NCBI GenBank assembly: GCA_020809705.1
Contig: CP085833.1
Coordinates: 2,294,001-2,358,000 of the forward strand
DNA: 64,000 bases
DNA from: Calonectria ilicicola
Lineage: Eukaryota; Ascomycota; Sordariomycetes; Hypocreales; Nectriaceae
Reading direction: 5' to 3'
A model generated the notes under the pieces. That model was not told where the DNA came from, did no database searches, and was given only the letters and a program-made list of their open reading frames with translations. A program made the translations under genes and the position numbers. Shown piece after piece: positions 45,893-58,800 of this stretch; the first letter of the stretch is position 1, and the number at the start of each line of letters is the position of its first letter.

Positions 45893-48800
45893 GACAGCCC
45901 TCCCGTATATTGTAAAGCAGATTATATTCTTTATTTCACTACAGCGAGGAGTCCTTCTCGCTGCTTATCTTCCGGCCTAATTTTCCTATCCTATCCTACA
46001 TTAGTTGAGGGTGGCATTCTAGAACTGGGTGTTTGAAAAGTATTATATTCAAGAGTTAAAGCAAAGATTTGAGTTGTTTATTACCGTCTGACAATAAACC
46101 ACAATCCCTGCCTGATGCTTTTACTTAGCTTAGGGTCAAGATGGCTCTTGTTGCTGGTCAAACTCAGTATCTGTGATATACTGTTGTCACAAATATGAGA
46201 GTTAAAAAGCGGTTGTAAATTGTACAAACAGATCTTGTCATAATATACATTTGACCAATTGGCTCATACAATACACCAATTTGGATAGTTCCAAGGATTC
46301 GATCAAAGTTGAACAACGACTCGGCGCGGGAAAACTAAACAGTAGTAACAGTATGTATACACACAATTACTCTCAAAGGCACAATGGTTAAGATGTGGTA
46401 AATAAATGAGTTTTGAATTACGTCATTTAACATATTCACTTCCTTTACTTACTTCTCGTAGGGTTAGCTAGCGCAACTTCTGAATTCCAGTCAACTGAAG
46501 ACAGGAAAGAAATTAGTTGCGTTTGCCGAACTTACACTCTCCATACCCGTAAAGTCCCGGGAGTTTCAGCTGTGCATGGGTCAAGACTAAGAAGGCAAAA
46601 TCCAGTGCGGTCCATCAATTGGTTAGTTTATACATGGCAAACTGATTCGGTATCACGATATTCGAGCAGTCCCCCCCGGCCACTAAACCGTTCCTAGAGG
46701 TAGCAACAAGCGGGGGCGAAGTCAATCGTGCCTTGCATGAAAGGAGCAGAGTGGTCACAGAAAGGGATTAGGTGGACTATAGAACCAAGGGGCGTGCATC
46801 CTAGGTGCATCATGCTAGGATAACGACGCTGACAGGGACTTGTCATGATGGCGGGTCATGAAGACATGGCTAGCAGGGATCGGGGCATACGAATTCTCAC
46901 TGCCAGCGTTGCGACAGATTTCAATCTCCGGTTGAGTTATCGGTTCAGGGTTGTCGGAGCGAGGGTAAGACGAGGAAATGAGGTGCGCACGCTGGTGGGT
47001 GTGATAGCGGCCAGGCCCGAGATGGTTGGGGGGGGAGATGGTTGACTTTTTTTTTTTGTTGACCCTTTGATCCTCCTGCCGTGACCCTGATTCATGGGAC
47101 GAGTGTGGGACATATTGCGTTAGGACGGAGGAGACAGTGCCAGCTGAAGATCCGGGGTGATGGGAAGATGCTGAGCTGAGAACGGGGTGTCGTGGTGCAG
47201 TAGTTGGCCGCTGTGGGTGCGGTGGGTGCAGTAGGTGCGTGCCCACATGAGAGCCGCGGTATGATGATGGCCTGCATAGGAAACCGGGGGGTGTGCTGAG
47301 GCTATGGGCCAACGGGAAAGGCGGACGATGATATCGCTGTTTACGTGCCAGGGATTGTGTGCAAGGTGAGTGGGCGGACGGCATGTTGGTGTTTCTGCAA
47401 ATTGGAGACGGACAACGAACCAGGTCCAAGCTGGCTGTGTTTTTGGGGTATGGGCTGCATCAAAGGCAAGGTATGGATTGGATATCATTCAAAGAAGATG
47501 CAGTGGGTATTCCAGGGTTTGAATTTGATCTTTTGACTTCTGATTACGTGGGAGACGGCACATGTTGTGGCGGCTCAAAGACAAGCGACAACTAAGCCAT
47601 GGAGAGTGATGCACTTCATGTTTAGGTCCTCTTCCACCTTCTCACGACTCCGGGGCCCAGCTTCAAACCAGGAATCAAGCTAGTTGTTTCTCCTTCACGG
47701 CACAGATCAGCATTGCCCGGGACAAGGGCTCCTCTGAATGGTTCCCTCCCGTGTTCCGGCATCGTGGATTACGGGCGAACCGCAACACCCAACGGCGCGG
47801 CCAAGCCCAAGCCACACTTTTTTTTATTTTGGTTCCCGTGGCCCAAGCTCCTGGGATGTGCTCTCCTCCCCCCCTCTGTCTGTCCAATGCTTCTGGGGAA
47901 TTGGGGGAAACGTGTGGCTAAGAGCTCAAGGGCGAAACATACATTGGTGGTCCATGTAGTCAACGCAGCCCACTGTCCAGTCAGAAGCCGTGCCATGTAC
48001 GTACCTTTCTTTTTCCTATCCCGCTACCACCCCACAGCAGAGACAGGGGGGTCTTCTCAGATCCATTCCCTCGCGCTTGTGGGCGTTGCAATGGCGCTCT
48101 CTCGGCGCCCGTGATTGGCCAACTCCCGCTGCTTCAGCTCTCGGTCTGCCCGCCACCTTTTCCTACTCGGGACTGTCGACATGCAGGAATCGGTAGTCTA
48201 TCGGAGATTTACACGCCGTCTTGGTTAATCCCTCCGTTGAGTGGCCGTATGGCCCCATGGTGCGTTGCAACGCAAAACGCTTGCGGTCAGCGAAATTGGG
48301 CACCTCAAAGTTTCGCTGCCGTGTGCTAGTTTACTAAAACAGCCAGCGGTATGCATGAGTTGATTATCTGTACTTTAATCTCCAAGCTCCTGTGGGTCAA
48401 GGTCTAAAGCAGCCATGGTTCGATGAATGTGGAAAGAATAGTCGAGTTTGCAGTGTTGCGTTACGCGTACAGGCGTTCCAATCTAAACCCCCAGGCTGGT
48501 TCAGTTCACGGATGTTTTTTTTAATGAGTTATTTCATCACATGTACTTGCTAGCACTTTCTCCAAGATACCACCAGTTGACGTCAGCACTCAAAGGGAAG
48601 ACGCTCTCTCTCATTGGTATCCGAGACGCCTGCACCGTCACGTCATGTCGTATCGCTTCCCAGGGCCTCGGAACCATGCCGACATAAGCCGCATCGGGAT
48701 CGCCGCTGCTCGTGCGGACCCGGAGGGGCGGAGAGCGAAGGAAAGCAAATGATGGCAGAGCATGAGAGCGCAAAAAACAAAGGAAAAAACGTGGGTTACA

Positions 48801-51800
48801 GTACCAGACATCACGCAGGGAGAGTGGATACAGCCACCCTTCTCAGCCTGGCAGGGATGCGCTTGTTGAATTCCTGGGAAAACGTGACGTTTTCTGCACA
48901 CATGGCACAGCGGCCGCGGGGCGGCATGTCAACCGGCACCGCCCGCCTAAGCGTCTCGGACGTCTTGCTCTTCTCTGGCATGGCTCCGGAGCGGGAGGTT
49001 GGAATCGCTTGGTCATGGTCTCGGGAGTCCCAGCTCTTGTCGGTAAGGCTCGCGCTGGCGCTGTTCGCCAGTGCAGGGGGCGGGAATAGGATAGGCGGGG
49101 CGCCGGCGCCAGTTGCTGGCCTTGCATGTGCGATCTCTATGAAGTTTATCGTCCAGGGCGGGCAAGGGTCCGTCAAGATTTGGCCTGGGGGTCCGTGGGA
49201 AAAAGAAAGAAGAATGCGTGGAAATTGAAGCCTATGGTTTACTGGTACGAAAATTTGGCGCCTCATGACCGTCTTGCTTGAGCCAGGGAGGGGGTGCGAA
49301 AACGTGCACAGCAATTCGTGTTGTGCGGCATGCGCACACCGTTGTTGGTGGTTGACGTGTAGGGTAGCAGAACGTTGAAGATGATGCCGATGACCAAAAC
49401 CAGATACCGCCTACACCGCCCCGCCTTCCCATCCCATTCTCTCGGATCTCCCGTTATGCAAGCTAGTTGGAGGGTGAGATGTGGTAACCGTGGGTATGGG
49501 GTTCCATTCGGCAGGGAAAAGGCGAGATGGTGGCGGATATCTCTGGGCGGCGACATCTGACATAACATTACCCGAACAAGCTCAGCCTTTCTGTCCAGGA
49601 ACTCTAACCACGACACATGTTACACTGCCCAGCCATGGAATGGCAATGGAAAAGGTCTCAGTTTGAACTGTGGCTTGTCAGTGTACATAAACATCTACGT
49701 TGCATGCAACCATGTCATTTTTTTTTTCTTTTTTTCTTGGTCTCAGCTGATCATCACCTTATGGCGGCGACGTCGTTCGCACCCGGAGATAGTAGGAGTA
49801 GACAATTACCCAACTTGGAAGAAGCCGTGTAGACTAGCGTCAAATTTCAGAGACAAAAAAAAAACAAGAGCAAAGGAAGGATCAAAAGGATTGTTTCAGA
49901 TGATTTCCATAGAGGGTGTAGAACTGCGGGGATCGCACCATATTCGTTGTCCTTGTTGGTTGACTCAGATGTGTGCTCAATTGATAAGATAACCCTGCCT
50001 ATAGCGGAGTCAAGGACTGGGCGATCTGTGCGGGGAGGGGATACATAGATCGTTGCTACTGTATACCCGTTGCAGTGCCGTCGATTGACGATATTCTCCG
50101 ACCGGGAATTTATTTGTTTGGGTTACAAATGGAAGGCATCCTTTTCCTATGATAAACCGACCAAATCCAACTGTGATTCTTGCCCCTTCAATCATTGGAA
50201 TTACATGGACGCCAAGACGCCCTAGTGAAGAAAAAAAAAAGCCAAGCGCGTATGTGTTGGAGGAGCTCGCCAACTTGGTGATGGCGATATGTACAGAAAA
50301 CCTCGAGCGACATATCACAATACCCCGCGTCACCTGTCTCACGATGGCTTTCACTCGACTACTCGGTGCGGCCGGCAGGTCTCGGGCAGTGCATGTCTTG
50401 GGGACATGGTGAGAAAGGTAGCAAGGCAATGCGGCCATTGTTCCGGCTTGGCATTGTCCTCCCTGCAGGTAGTGCTTTTTTTATTTTTATTTTATTTTTT
50501 TTTGTTGCTGCCTGTCTGGAATGCTCGTGTGCGTGTTGAATGTGGAGGAGGGGAAGTCCACGTACCGTCGCTAGGGCTGTGCTATTGATGCTAAGCCCAT
50601 GCTCCATGCATGTGTGTGTACCTGCTCGTATGTGAGTGAGTGATGTGACGACCAGGATGGGTAATGTAGCTTTGGGACTACCATTCTTGGTCAACGACAT
50701 ACCATGCAAACTTCAGCTACAACCGAGTAATTGAAGAAATCTAGACAAGTATTCTCCATCAATGGAGCGAATCTAGCCCAATTGCTATCAAGTTTTGCAA
50801 TTATTTGCCTTCTCTTGATCGCCCGAGCTCCTCGTTGATGTCTACTGTCATGTCACATATACTGTACTGCCTCGAGCTGTATTGCAAATCCGCCATGTCT
50901 CACGCTCCCCGCACGTCGCCGATGCCTCACCGTCCAGCCCAAGCCTAACCGGGCAATCACACCCTTTTGGGCTTTGAACTTGATATTCATGGTCACACAT
51001 CCGTGACAGTTTCGGAGCACTGGCACCAATGCTCTAGTGGTTTCTCTGAATGCAAAGTCAGGTGCCTGAACGCTATGCTGGCGCGCTACCGGGGAGCATT
51101 GGATTCGCCCGTTGAGTGTAAAAGAGAGTTATGGGACGAGAGCCAAAGCCGCGTCTAGAAGCCATGAGAAGTGCCGGGCCGTGTTTGGCCCAGAAAGCAT
51201 CGTCTTGGGACTAGCAATAAGAACCGAGGGCTGAAGGTCGGTAGAGTCATAGGATGGAAAGCATAATCAACATGGACCCCCAAAGCTCAACTGGAGCAGG
51301 CAATATCAAAATGCACCACGGAGCTGGGGCCCAACGCTCGCTGGCTCGCCCGCCCATGCCCGCCTCGCTGGCTCGCGCTGCTGTCTGTCACACACATACA
51401 CACACACACACCCTCGACTCCACCGAGTCCACCTCTGTCTGAACGAACATGCAAGCCACGAACCACGCCCCTCCCCTCTCTCCCACAGCAGCAATCGAGG
51501 ACGGGACGGAGTGCATGGCCACGAGCAGAGAGCGTGCTTGTCAAACAGAGTGGCCTGGAGGATTGCATTCGCTGCGGCCCACCATCCAATCCGTTTTTGT
51601 CATGTATCCCGAGCGCTTGCTGCTACTATCACCGCCATGGCCGCCGCCTCCGCCGCCCAATGCTGGACCAGGCGACAAGTCCAAGCCAGAAAGTAAGACT
51701 GGGCTGCGCTGCTCACCTCAAACCCCTGCCAACCGCCGCGTGCTGCTTGTGCTGTGTTGAATAGTCTGCTCGCTACCGGACTCAGGCGTCGCATTCCCAC

Positions 51801-51949
51801 CCACATATTTACGACATGCTGCTTTCTGCTTGCGCCGTGTATGCCAGCTCTCCGACCTACAAATATTATACCGTTCCCCCCATCTTCTTGGCCTTTTTGC
51901 CTCTTGCCCTCACCCATCACACAACAGCATCCCATTGCACTCTCCCATT

Positions 51950-51991
<42 letters not shown>

Positions 51992-52720
51992 TCCTTCATC
52001 CTCCTGTCTTATTCCCCTTTGAAATAAAAAAGCATACTAGCCGCACCGTCACCGTCTCCTATACCTATTCGGCATATTCTAGCCCAGGCTGTTCAGCTGT
52101 CAACTGCATCTATACCCCTGCCCCTGTGCTTCTGAGTGCTTCTCTCCCGCGCAACTCTGGCCCGTGCCGCTACCCACATCCCACATTCTCCCTGCTAAAG
52201 CCAACTGGACTAGGCGGGCTCTCCAGCGTTCCTTGCCCACCTGAAAGACTTTGCCTCACTGCCCGGGCCCGGAAACACTGCGGCGCGTGCGTGCGTCGTC
52301 TGCCCATCATCACCCGCCACCTTGGTGCCCACATCCACCGCCGGACATCCACTCCCAGACAAGACTCGGCGTCCAAGACAGCGAGTCGAGGTCCCACACC
52401 ATCTGACGCTTCACGCGCCGCCCCCCGCCGACCCTGCGATACCCCGGCTCTGCGAGCACCACTACCGCATCGTGCACAGCCTGTCGTGCTTGGCGCCCAG
52501 ACTAAGGCCCAGCTGCTCACTGCCATACTTCCGGCCTCGACCTCCACCGACCACCACCAAATATTACCACTTCTGCCGCCGCCCTTTCTGACCTGAACAC
52601 CAACGCTGCCCGAGAAGAAAAAAAACCTCCCCCAACGACCACTGCGAACCCATCGCGACAAGCCCGACCGACTCATCCACGCTTCTCGACCGCATCGCTC
52701 TGCCCCTCGCCGATCCTGAC
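45893..52720. other. Gene-free stretch of about 6.8 kb
   Basis: No supportable gene. About 45900-46650 is AT-rich. From about 46800 to 49300 there are open frames on both strands that overlap and lack motifs. From about 51400 the sequence is pyrimidine-rich and contains a CA repeat (51389-51411) and a TCA repeat (51951-51990), probably promoter and leader of the metacaspase gene. Small insertions or non-coding transcripts cannot be excluded. Confidence 0.4.
51951..51990 (+). repeat. TCA trinucleotide microsatellite
   Basis: Thirteen uninterrupted TCA units in the presumed metacaspase leader region. They would read as His, Ser or Ile runs if translated, which explains the apparent long open frame around them. 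Confidence 0.9.
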
Positions 52721-54928
52721 ATGTCGGGATACCCAGGCTATCACTCTAACCGCTACAGCGGACAACCGCAGCAGCAATACCAGGGCAACTACTACCCGTA
52801 CGAACCCCCATCTCCCCAATCCCAGGATCCCCATCAGTTTGTGCCCTTCGATTGTCCATGTTGCTCCTCATGGATCTCGTCTCGCGCACCCCCAAACCTA
52901 TCGTTTGGACCGCCTCACGTTGCATCTCATGTGCTCTTGCTGACATTTGCTCTTTGCATCATTAGACCTCAACAGCCAACCTACGCAAACGCCCCTCCGC
53001 AGCACGGATACCAGCAACAACAGCCCGGTTACGGCTACCAACAGCACCCACCGCACCAGCAGTACAGCGGCTACCATCAGGTGCGCACATCCCCGATCCC
53101 CAGACATGCATATCCCCTCTCTTTCTCTGAACGGGCGCGGCTCTGTTGTGCTTTCGCTCTCATGCCTCCTTCCCCGCAACTGCCTGTCAGACCCGATCCG
53201 AAGACCGATGCTGACATGACATCCGCAGCAACCGCCACAGCAGCAGCAGCAATATGGTCAACACTACCCACCTCAGCCCAACTTTAATAACCGACCTGGC
53301 GGTATGCTTCGCTCTGACGAGCCTAACACGCTCGATCCCGATTTTCTACAATTGACCAGCGGCTAAATTGGAATATCTAGGTCCTCCCGCTCCTCCCTCT
53401 GCCCCTCAGCGATTTGGCCATGGCGCCCCGTCTTCATACAATTTCCAATATTCCAACTGCTCTGGCAGAAGAAAGGCCCTGTTGATCGGTATCAACTACT
53501 TTGGCCAACGCGGCCAGCTTCGTGGCTGCATCAATGACGTCCGAAATATGACAGCATACCTCTCTGAGCAATTTGGCTACAAGCGCGAGGATATGGTCAT
53601 TCTTACCGACGACCAGCAGAACCCCATGAGCCAGCCGACCAAGCAGAACATCTTGCGAGCCATGCATTGGCTTGTCAAGGATGCCCGCCCCAATGATTCA
53701 TTATTCTTCCACTACTCAGGTTTGAATCTCCTTGTTATGCCAAATCCTCAATTTACTAATGAATGCAGGTCACGGTGGTCAGACCAAGGACCTCGATGGC
53801 GACGAGGAAGATGGCTATGATGAGGTCATTTACCCTGTCGATTTCCGACAGACCGGTCACATTACTGATGATGAGATGCACCGCATCATGGTTCGCCCCC
53901 TCCAGGCTGGGGTAAGACTAACCGCCATTTTCGACTCGTGCCACTCTGGTACTGCTCTCGACTTGCCCTACATTTACTCGACCCAGGGCATTCTCAAGGA
54001 GCCCAATCTGGCCAAGGAGGCTGGTCAGGGTCTATTGAGTGTGATTTCGTCGTACAGCCAGGGTGATCTTGGTGGTGTGGCCAGCAATATTCTCGGCTTT
54101 ATCAAGAAGGCCGCGAATGGTGACGACGCTCGTGACCGTACTATCGCCACTAAGACTTCGCCAGCCGATGTCGTCATGTGGTCAGGCAGCAAAGACGATC
54201 AGACTTCGTGGGTACCCCCTTTTCCTCATGCTTTTCCAACTGGGCCAATGGTTTTGGTTTAAATGTCTTTTTTCTTTTTCATTTTTGTCATTGTTTACTT
54301 TGCGGTTGCTTTTGGGATTTTCATGAAATACCTTTATGTCTGCGCGATGGATAAACGGCCTTTGTATCATGAGATATCAGTCTTGGATCTTGTTTTTGGA
54401 AGCGATGGCGTATGGCGTTTTGAGTCAACAAGGGAATCTTCCTCTTTTCCTTTTGAAGATTAATCCCTTGGGGAAAAAGGACCCAAAAAAATCTTGTATC
54501 TAGCATTAGGATGGATTTCCCGTCAAAAAGCCCCAGATTTCAAGGACAGCCTTTGTGGCCTGTGTCTTGTTATCTGGGGCCACGGGTTACGTTGGACCGT
54601 CCTGGTTCTGTCCACCACCGGACACCCTTGTTTCCTTTCTTCGCTCAGTTACAGAATCAACAGCGGCTAACAGCTTTCTAGTGCGGACGCAACAATCGCT
54701 TCACAGGCTACCGGCGCCATGTCTTGGGCATTCGTTTCCGCCCTCAAGAAGAACCCCCAGCAGAGCTATGTCCAGCTTCTCAACAGCATCCGAGACGAAC
54801 TCGCCACTCGCTACACCCAGAAGCCACAACTCTCCTGCAGCCATCCTCTCGGTACGTCAACCTGGTCGATAATCAAAGCACCGAAATGCTGATTGTCTAT
54901 AGACACGAACCTCCTGTTTGTCATGTAA
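52721..54928 (+). CDS. MCA1: Type I metacaspase, seven exons
   Basis: Metacaspases are Arg/Lys-specific cysteine peptidases linked to stress-induced death and protein quality control in fungi. Inferred exons are 52721-52836, 52966-53080, 53229-53301, 53381-53719, 53769-54207, 54682-54851 and 54903-54928, giving 425 residues. The N-terminal prodomain is rich in Gln, Pro, Tyr and Gly. The catalytic domain has [13 protein letters not shown], then catalytic His216 in YSGHGGQ and Cys272 in FDSCHSG, the same 56-residue spacing as yeast Yca1 (His220, Cys276). [10 protein letters not shown] and the C-terminal [12 protein letters not shown] fit the family. The exon 5/6 intron is 474 bp, much longer than its neighbours; reading through it ends after 18 codons and would lose the C-terminal strand. 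The introns between the prodomain exons are 129 and 148 bp. Confidence 0.92.
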
Positions 54929-55880
54929 TGTATATATCTCTACGGTATCAGTCTGCCTTGTACATGGAAGCTTTAAATATCTCGAGTCTCTCCCCTTGTT
55001 GCTTTTCAGTCGTCTCCAACGATTCTGGCAAAGGCGAATTCGATATGCAGGGAACCCCGGCCTCGATGGCCTGGGGCAAGCGAGGGAGAAAAAGTATTGA
55101 ATATGACGACCTGTCCTTTTATTTTAACCAGGGTGCAACGAACGGGTGATGATCATCTGGTATGGTTACTGCATGGATTGGATTTTGGGTTTCTGGGTGC
55201 TTTATACGTATAGGGGATGAACGACTGGAGGTTGCCTTTAGCTGGTTTTTTGGTTTTGGATTACATTCGCTGCGCAATCAAATGATATACATGCTCTTTT
55301 AATCTTTGCTGGGTTTGATGAGGGTGAGGACAAAGCAACCAAACGGCTCTCTCTATATTATCACAAGGAAAACGAAAAATGAAAATCCGGAGAAAAAGAA
55401 CCAATATGCTATATATGTTTGTTGTACAGCCTTTGTGGACGCGCTATCTGATTTCTTGATACCATGAACGCCTTTGTAATTCCATGCCCAACCTCCCACC
55501 TCTCCCGTTTCTCTGTCCTGACCAGGTTACCCAAACGAATTCCAATCATGGTGCTGCCCTGCTTTGCATGGTGCCGGCATCGTTTGAGCCAGCCAAATGA
55601 GAAATGGATATTTGATCTCCCTTACACCGGAAAAGAGCTGTGCTGGCCGATAAATCCCCAGGGCCATGTTGTTTTGACGTAGACACGTGAATGAAGTAGA
55701 ACAAGAAAGAAAACAAAAAAAAAAAAAAAAACTTATAAAAGAAGCAGGAAAGCGGAAGGGGGCTGGATGGTGCTAGTTGAGATCAAAGCATCCACCCGCT
55801 TCTTTTTTGAAATGCCATGGAAAACTCCTGCGACCAGCTGAATGACAAGGGGGCAAACCAGCCTCCCAGAAGCCTCAGTG
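54929..55880. other. Convergent intergenic region
   Basis: Shared 3' space of the metacaspase gene and the spindle-pole-body gene, with a run of 17 A at 55715-55731. No gene is supported. Confidence 0.45.
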
Positions 55881-58800
55881 CTAAGCTTCGGCGCGAACAA
55901 CCTTGAGCTGGCGCGTGCGCTTGACTTTGCGCTGCTCCTCGGTCGCGACGACGATGCGCTGGCGGACCTTTTCCTGCTTGGCCCATTCGCCGGCCGAGAT
56001 GCGCATGCGGGCAATGAAGCGGGCCATGACCAGGAAGCTCTTGAGCGTCGGGCGGCCGGTGGCCTCTTGAGACGGTGTTGAGGATGAGGATGACTTTTTG
56101 CTGGGGAGAGAGAGACTCTTGCGGTTGCCGAGGATGTTTGTGCGAATGTCCTCGAGCTCTCGGAGCTGAGCCTTGTTGCTGCCAGGAAGTTAGCCACATA
56201 TTGCGTAAAAAGACAAAATGATAGGAAGGGGAGTAAAAAAACATACCAAGCGTTGGCGACGTCCAGCTGGAGTTGGAGGAACTTCTTCGCATACGCAGCG
56301 TCTGCACGGAGCGAAGCCTCGCGCTGCCATCGGGCCTGCATCCACTCCATCTGCATCACCATGCCGCGAATCTCCTTCTTGTGCCTCTCGTCGGCGCTCT
56401 CAGCAGCCCGGACGACCGTCTCAAGCGCCTGGTTGGCCTCTTCGAGAGCCTTGCGCTGAGCCGACGAAGTCGCTGCTGAGGATGTCTCGGCCTCCTTGGC
56501 GACTCTGGCCTTGGCCTTTTCAAGCTCCTTCTGGAGCTTTTCGGCGCTGAGGCGGAAGGCCGCTCGCTCGCTGCGGGCACGCTCGAGTTTGCGGCGGAGC
56601 GCAGCCTCAGAGGCAGCCAGCGACTCGATAAGCTCGTGTTGCTGGCGGACGTCGTGCTCGAGGTTTTCCATCTCGGTGCGGTTCTTGCGCAACTGGCGAT
56701 CCTGCTTGCTCGTATCCGTCTGCTGAGCGGCTGCGGTGTCGCGCTCGCGCTCGACTTTTTCGAGCTTGTGCTTCATGCGCTTGATGAGGCGCTCATGTTG
56801 GATGGCTGTCTCCTCGGCCTGCTGGCGGGCCTCGTCGAGAACTTCCTCAAGCACCACCTTCTGGTCTTCAAGGTCGTTGAGCTGCCGCTGGAGCTCCTGC
56901 GAAGCTTGGAGTGCCTTGCGTTCGGTTTCTCTGTTCTTGGAGCGAAGATCATGAATAGACTGCTGCGCCGTCGAGAGTTGATGTCGCAGCTCGGTCAACT
57001 CCGACTTGCGTCCAGAATCACTCGCTGAAGACTTGGGTGTGCCTATTAACCGCGACACTTCGGACTCGTGCACCTGGCGCTCAAGATCTGCGATTTGTCG
57101 CTTGAGGCCCTTGACAACATCCCTGCTGGCTGATTCACGTTGCATAAAATCGAGTTCCTTTTGACGTGCCGCAGTGAGATCCTTACGAATTAACGATAAC
57201 TCACTGTTGCCCTCCATATTTCCTGGGATTTGACGTGTGGTAAGGTCATCTTCCATATCCTTGACTCGTCTCTCGAGTTCTCGGATGGTCCGTCGGGCAG
57301 ACGCCAACTCATGAGTTTCTGATGTTGATGACTGCCGTAACTTAGCCTGGAGCTGGAGAACCTCCTGGCCGAGGCGCTCTTCCTCCTCGGCGGCCTTTTC
57401 AATCTCCTCCTCCAGAGTCTTTTCCATCGCCTCGCGCTGATCCATCAATGCCTGATTTTCATCTTTGAGGCGGCGGACCTCGTTATCCAACTTGAGCTTG
57501 GCGGTACGTAGGTCCAGGCGTTCCTGATCAACGCGAATTGTCTCGTTGTCGAAGAGCTTCACCCGACGTAGTTCTGCATCAAGCTCGTCTCGCTCAGCCT
57601 TAGCCTCGGCAAGTTGCGATGAGATCGAGTGCAATTCTAGGTTGTTCTGTGCCAGCTGGTCCTGAAGCGATTGTTTCTCCTTTGTAATCTTCTCCAACTG
57701 TGCGTTTGCGTCAGAGAGTTGCCACTTGAGCCGTGTCACTGATTCTGTATTCTGCTGAGCGTTTTGTTCCGAGGCCGCATTGGCAGCTTGTGCTGAGTCG
57801 GCTTTTTCTCTAAGCGCTTTGAGTTGCTCCCGAAGGCTATTGCATTCGCGTTTAGATGCCTCGAGCTGTCGGCGCTCAGCCTCAAGCTCTCGCCGCCCAG
57901 CATCCACCTCCCGACGCCCAACTCCTTGCTCCTTATCTAGAGAGCTTTGCAGGATGTCTATGTCATCTTCAAGCACCGCTACCTTGTTAAGTTGTGTCTG
58001 GTAGTCAATTTGTGTCTGACGTAGCTCATCACGGACGGTTGATAACTCATTACGAAGGCTTGTCAACAAGTTTTGTCGAGTTTCAAGGGCATCCTGGAGA
58101 TCTTCAATCTGCCGTGTCAAAATACCCTCTTCGCTCTTGTGTCGCTCTGCTTCGCTCTGAATGGCGGCTTGCAGTTTTGATTCTTTGTCAGAAAGAGTTC
58201 CTTCAGCTTCTCGTAGCCGATCAATGGTCCGCTGTAGGCCGCTTGCCTTTTCCTCGGCACGGTTTCGCTCCGATTCCAGGCTTTGCTTCTCGGTCTCCCA
58301 TTTCTCGCTGTCGTTATCGTATAAGTTATCCTTCTCTCGGATTTCTGCCTGCAAGTCGGATATTTCATCATTGAGCCTATCGAGCTCGCCCTGGTATTGA
58401 CTACGAAGGTCTTTTTCAATCTCAAGAGCATGATCTTGCTCCTGGGCAAGGCTCTGCTCAAGATCTTCAATTTCCTTCTCTAGCTTTGCCACGTCTCTTT
58501 GGAGGGACGCTGATTCGCTAGCCAAAGCATCATGCCTCGATTGAAGCAAATTCTTTTCATCGGAGCCGCCGAGCACATCGGCCTCCAATTCGTCAACTCT
58601 TGATTGGAGAGATCGCCGCTCGCGATCAAAGTTATCCTGGCTCCGCTGTAGATCTTTGACGGTAAATTGAAGTTCTTGGTTTTCCCTATTCACCTCAGAG
58701 AATTCTTTCTCGAGAGCGGCGTACTCCTCTCCAGACTTATCCAGCTCCTCTTGAAGTCGGATGACTTTCTCTTCAATCTGTCGAGAAAGCCCTTTAGTGA

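Noticed and set aside
46815..47429. 204-codon minus-strand open frame
   Set aside because: Low-complexity His/Pro/Ser composition, overlapping frames in other readings, and no recognisable domain.
48614..49314. Overlapping open frames of 204 (plus) and 167 (minus) codons
   Set aside because: Both strands are open over the same GC-rich stretch, a sign of composition rather than coding; no motif on either.
51754..52596. 280-codon plus-strand open frame before the metacaspase
   Set aside because: It is made of microsatellite (His run) and Pro/Ser-rich leader sequence, has no motif, and sits just upstream of a well-supported start.
53922..53996. Possible in-frame intron GTAAGA...ACCCAG in metacaspase exon 5
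   Set aside because: It would remove the catalytic Cys, the CTAAC lies too close to the donor to serve as a branch site, and the unspliced sequence matches the family.
54929..55149. Open frame continuing past the metacaspase stop (from 54724)
   Set aside because: It depends on reading through the last intron in another frame; the spliced end matches the known metacaspase C-terminus.
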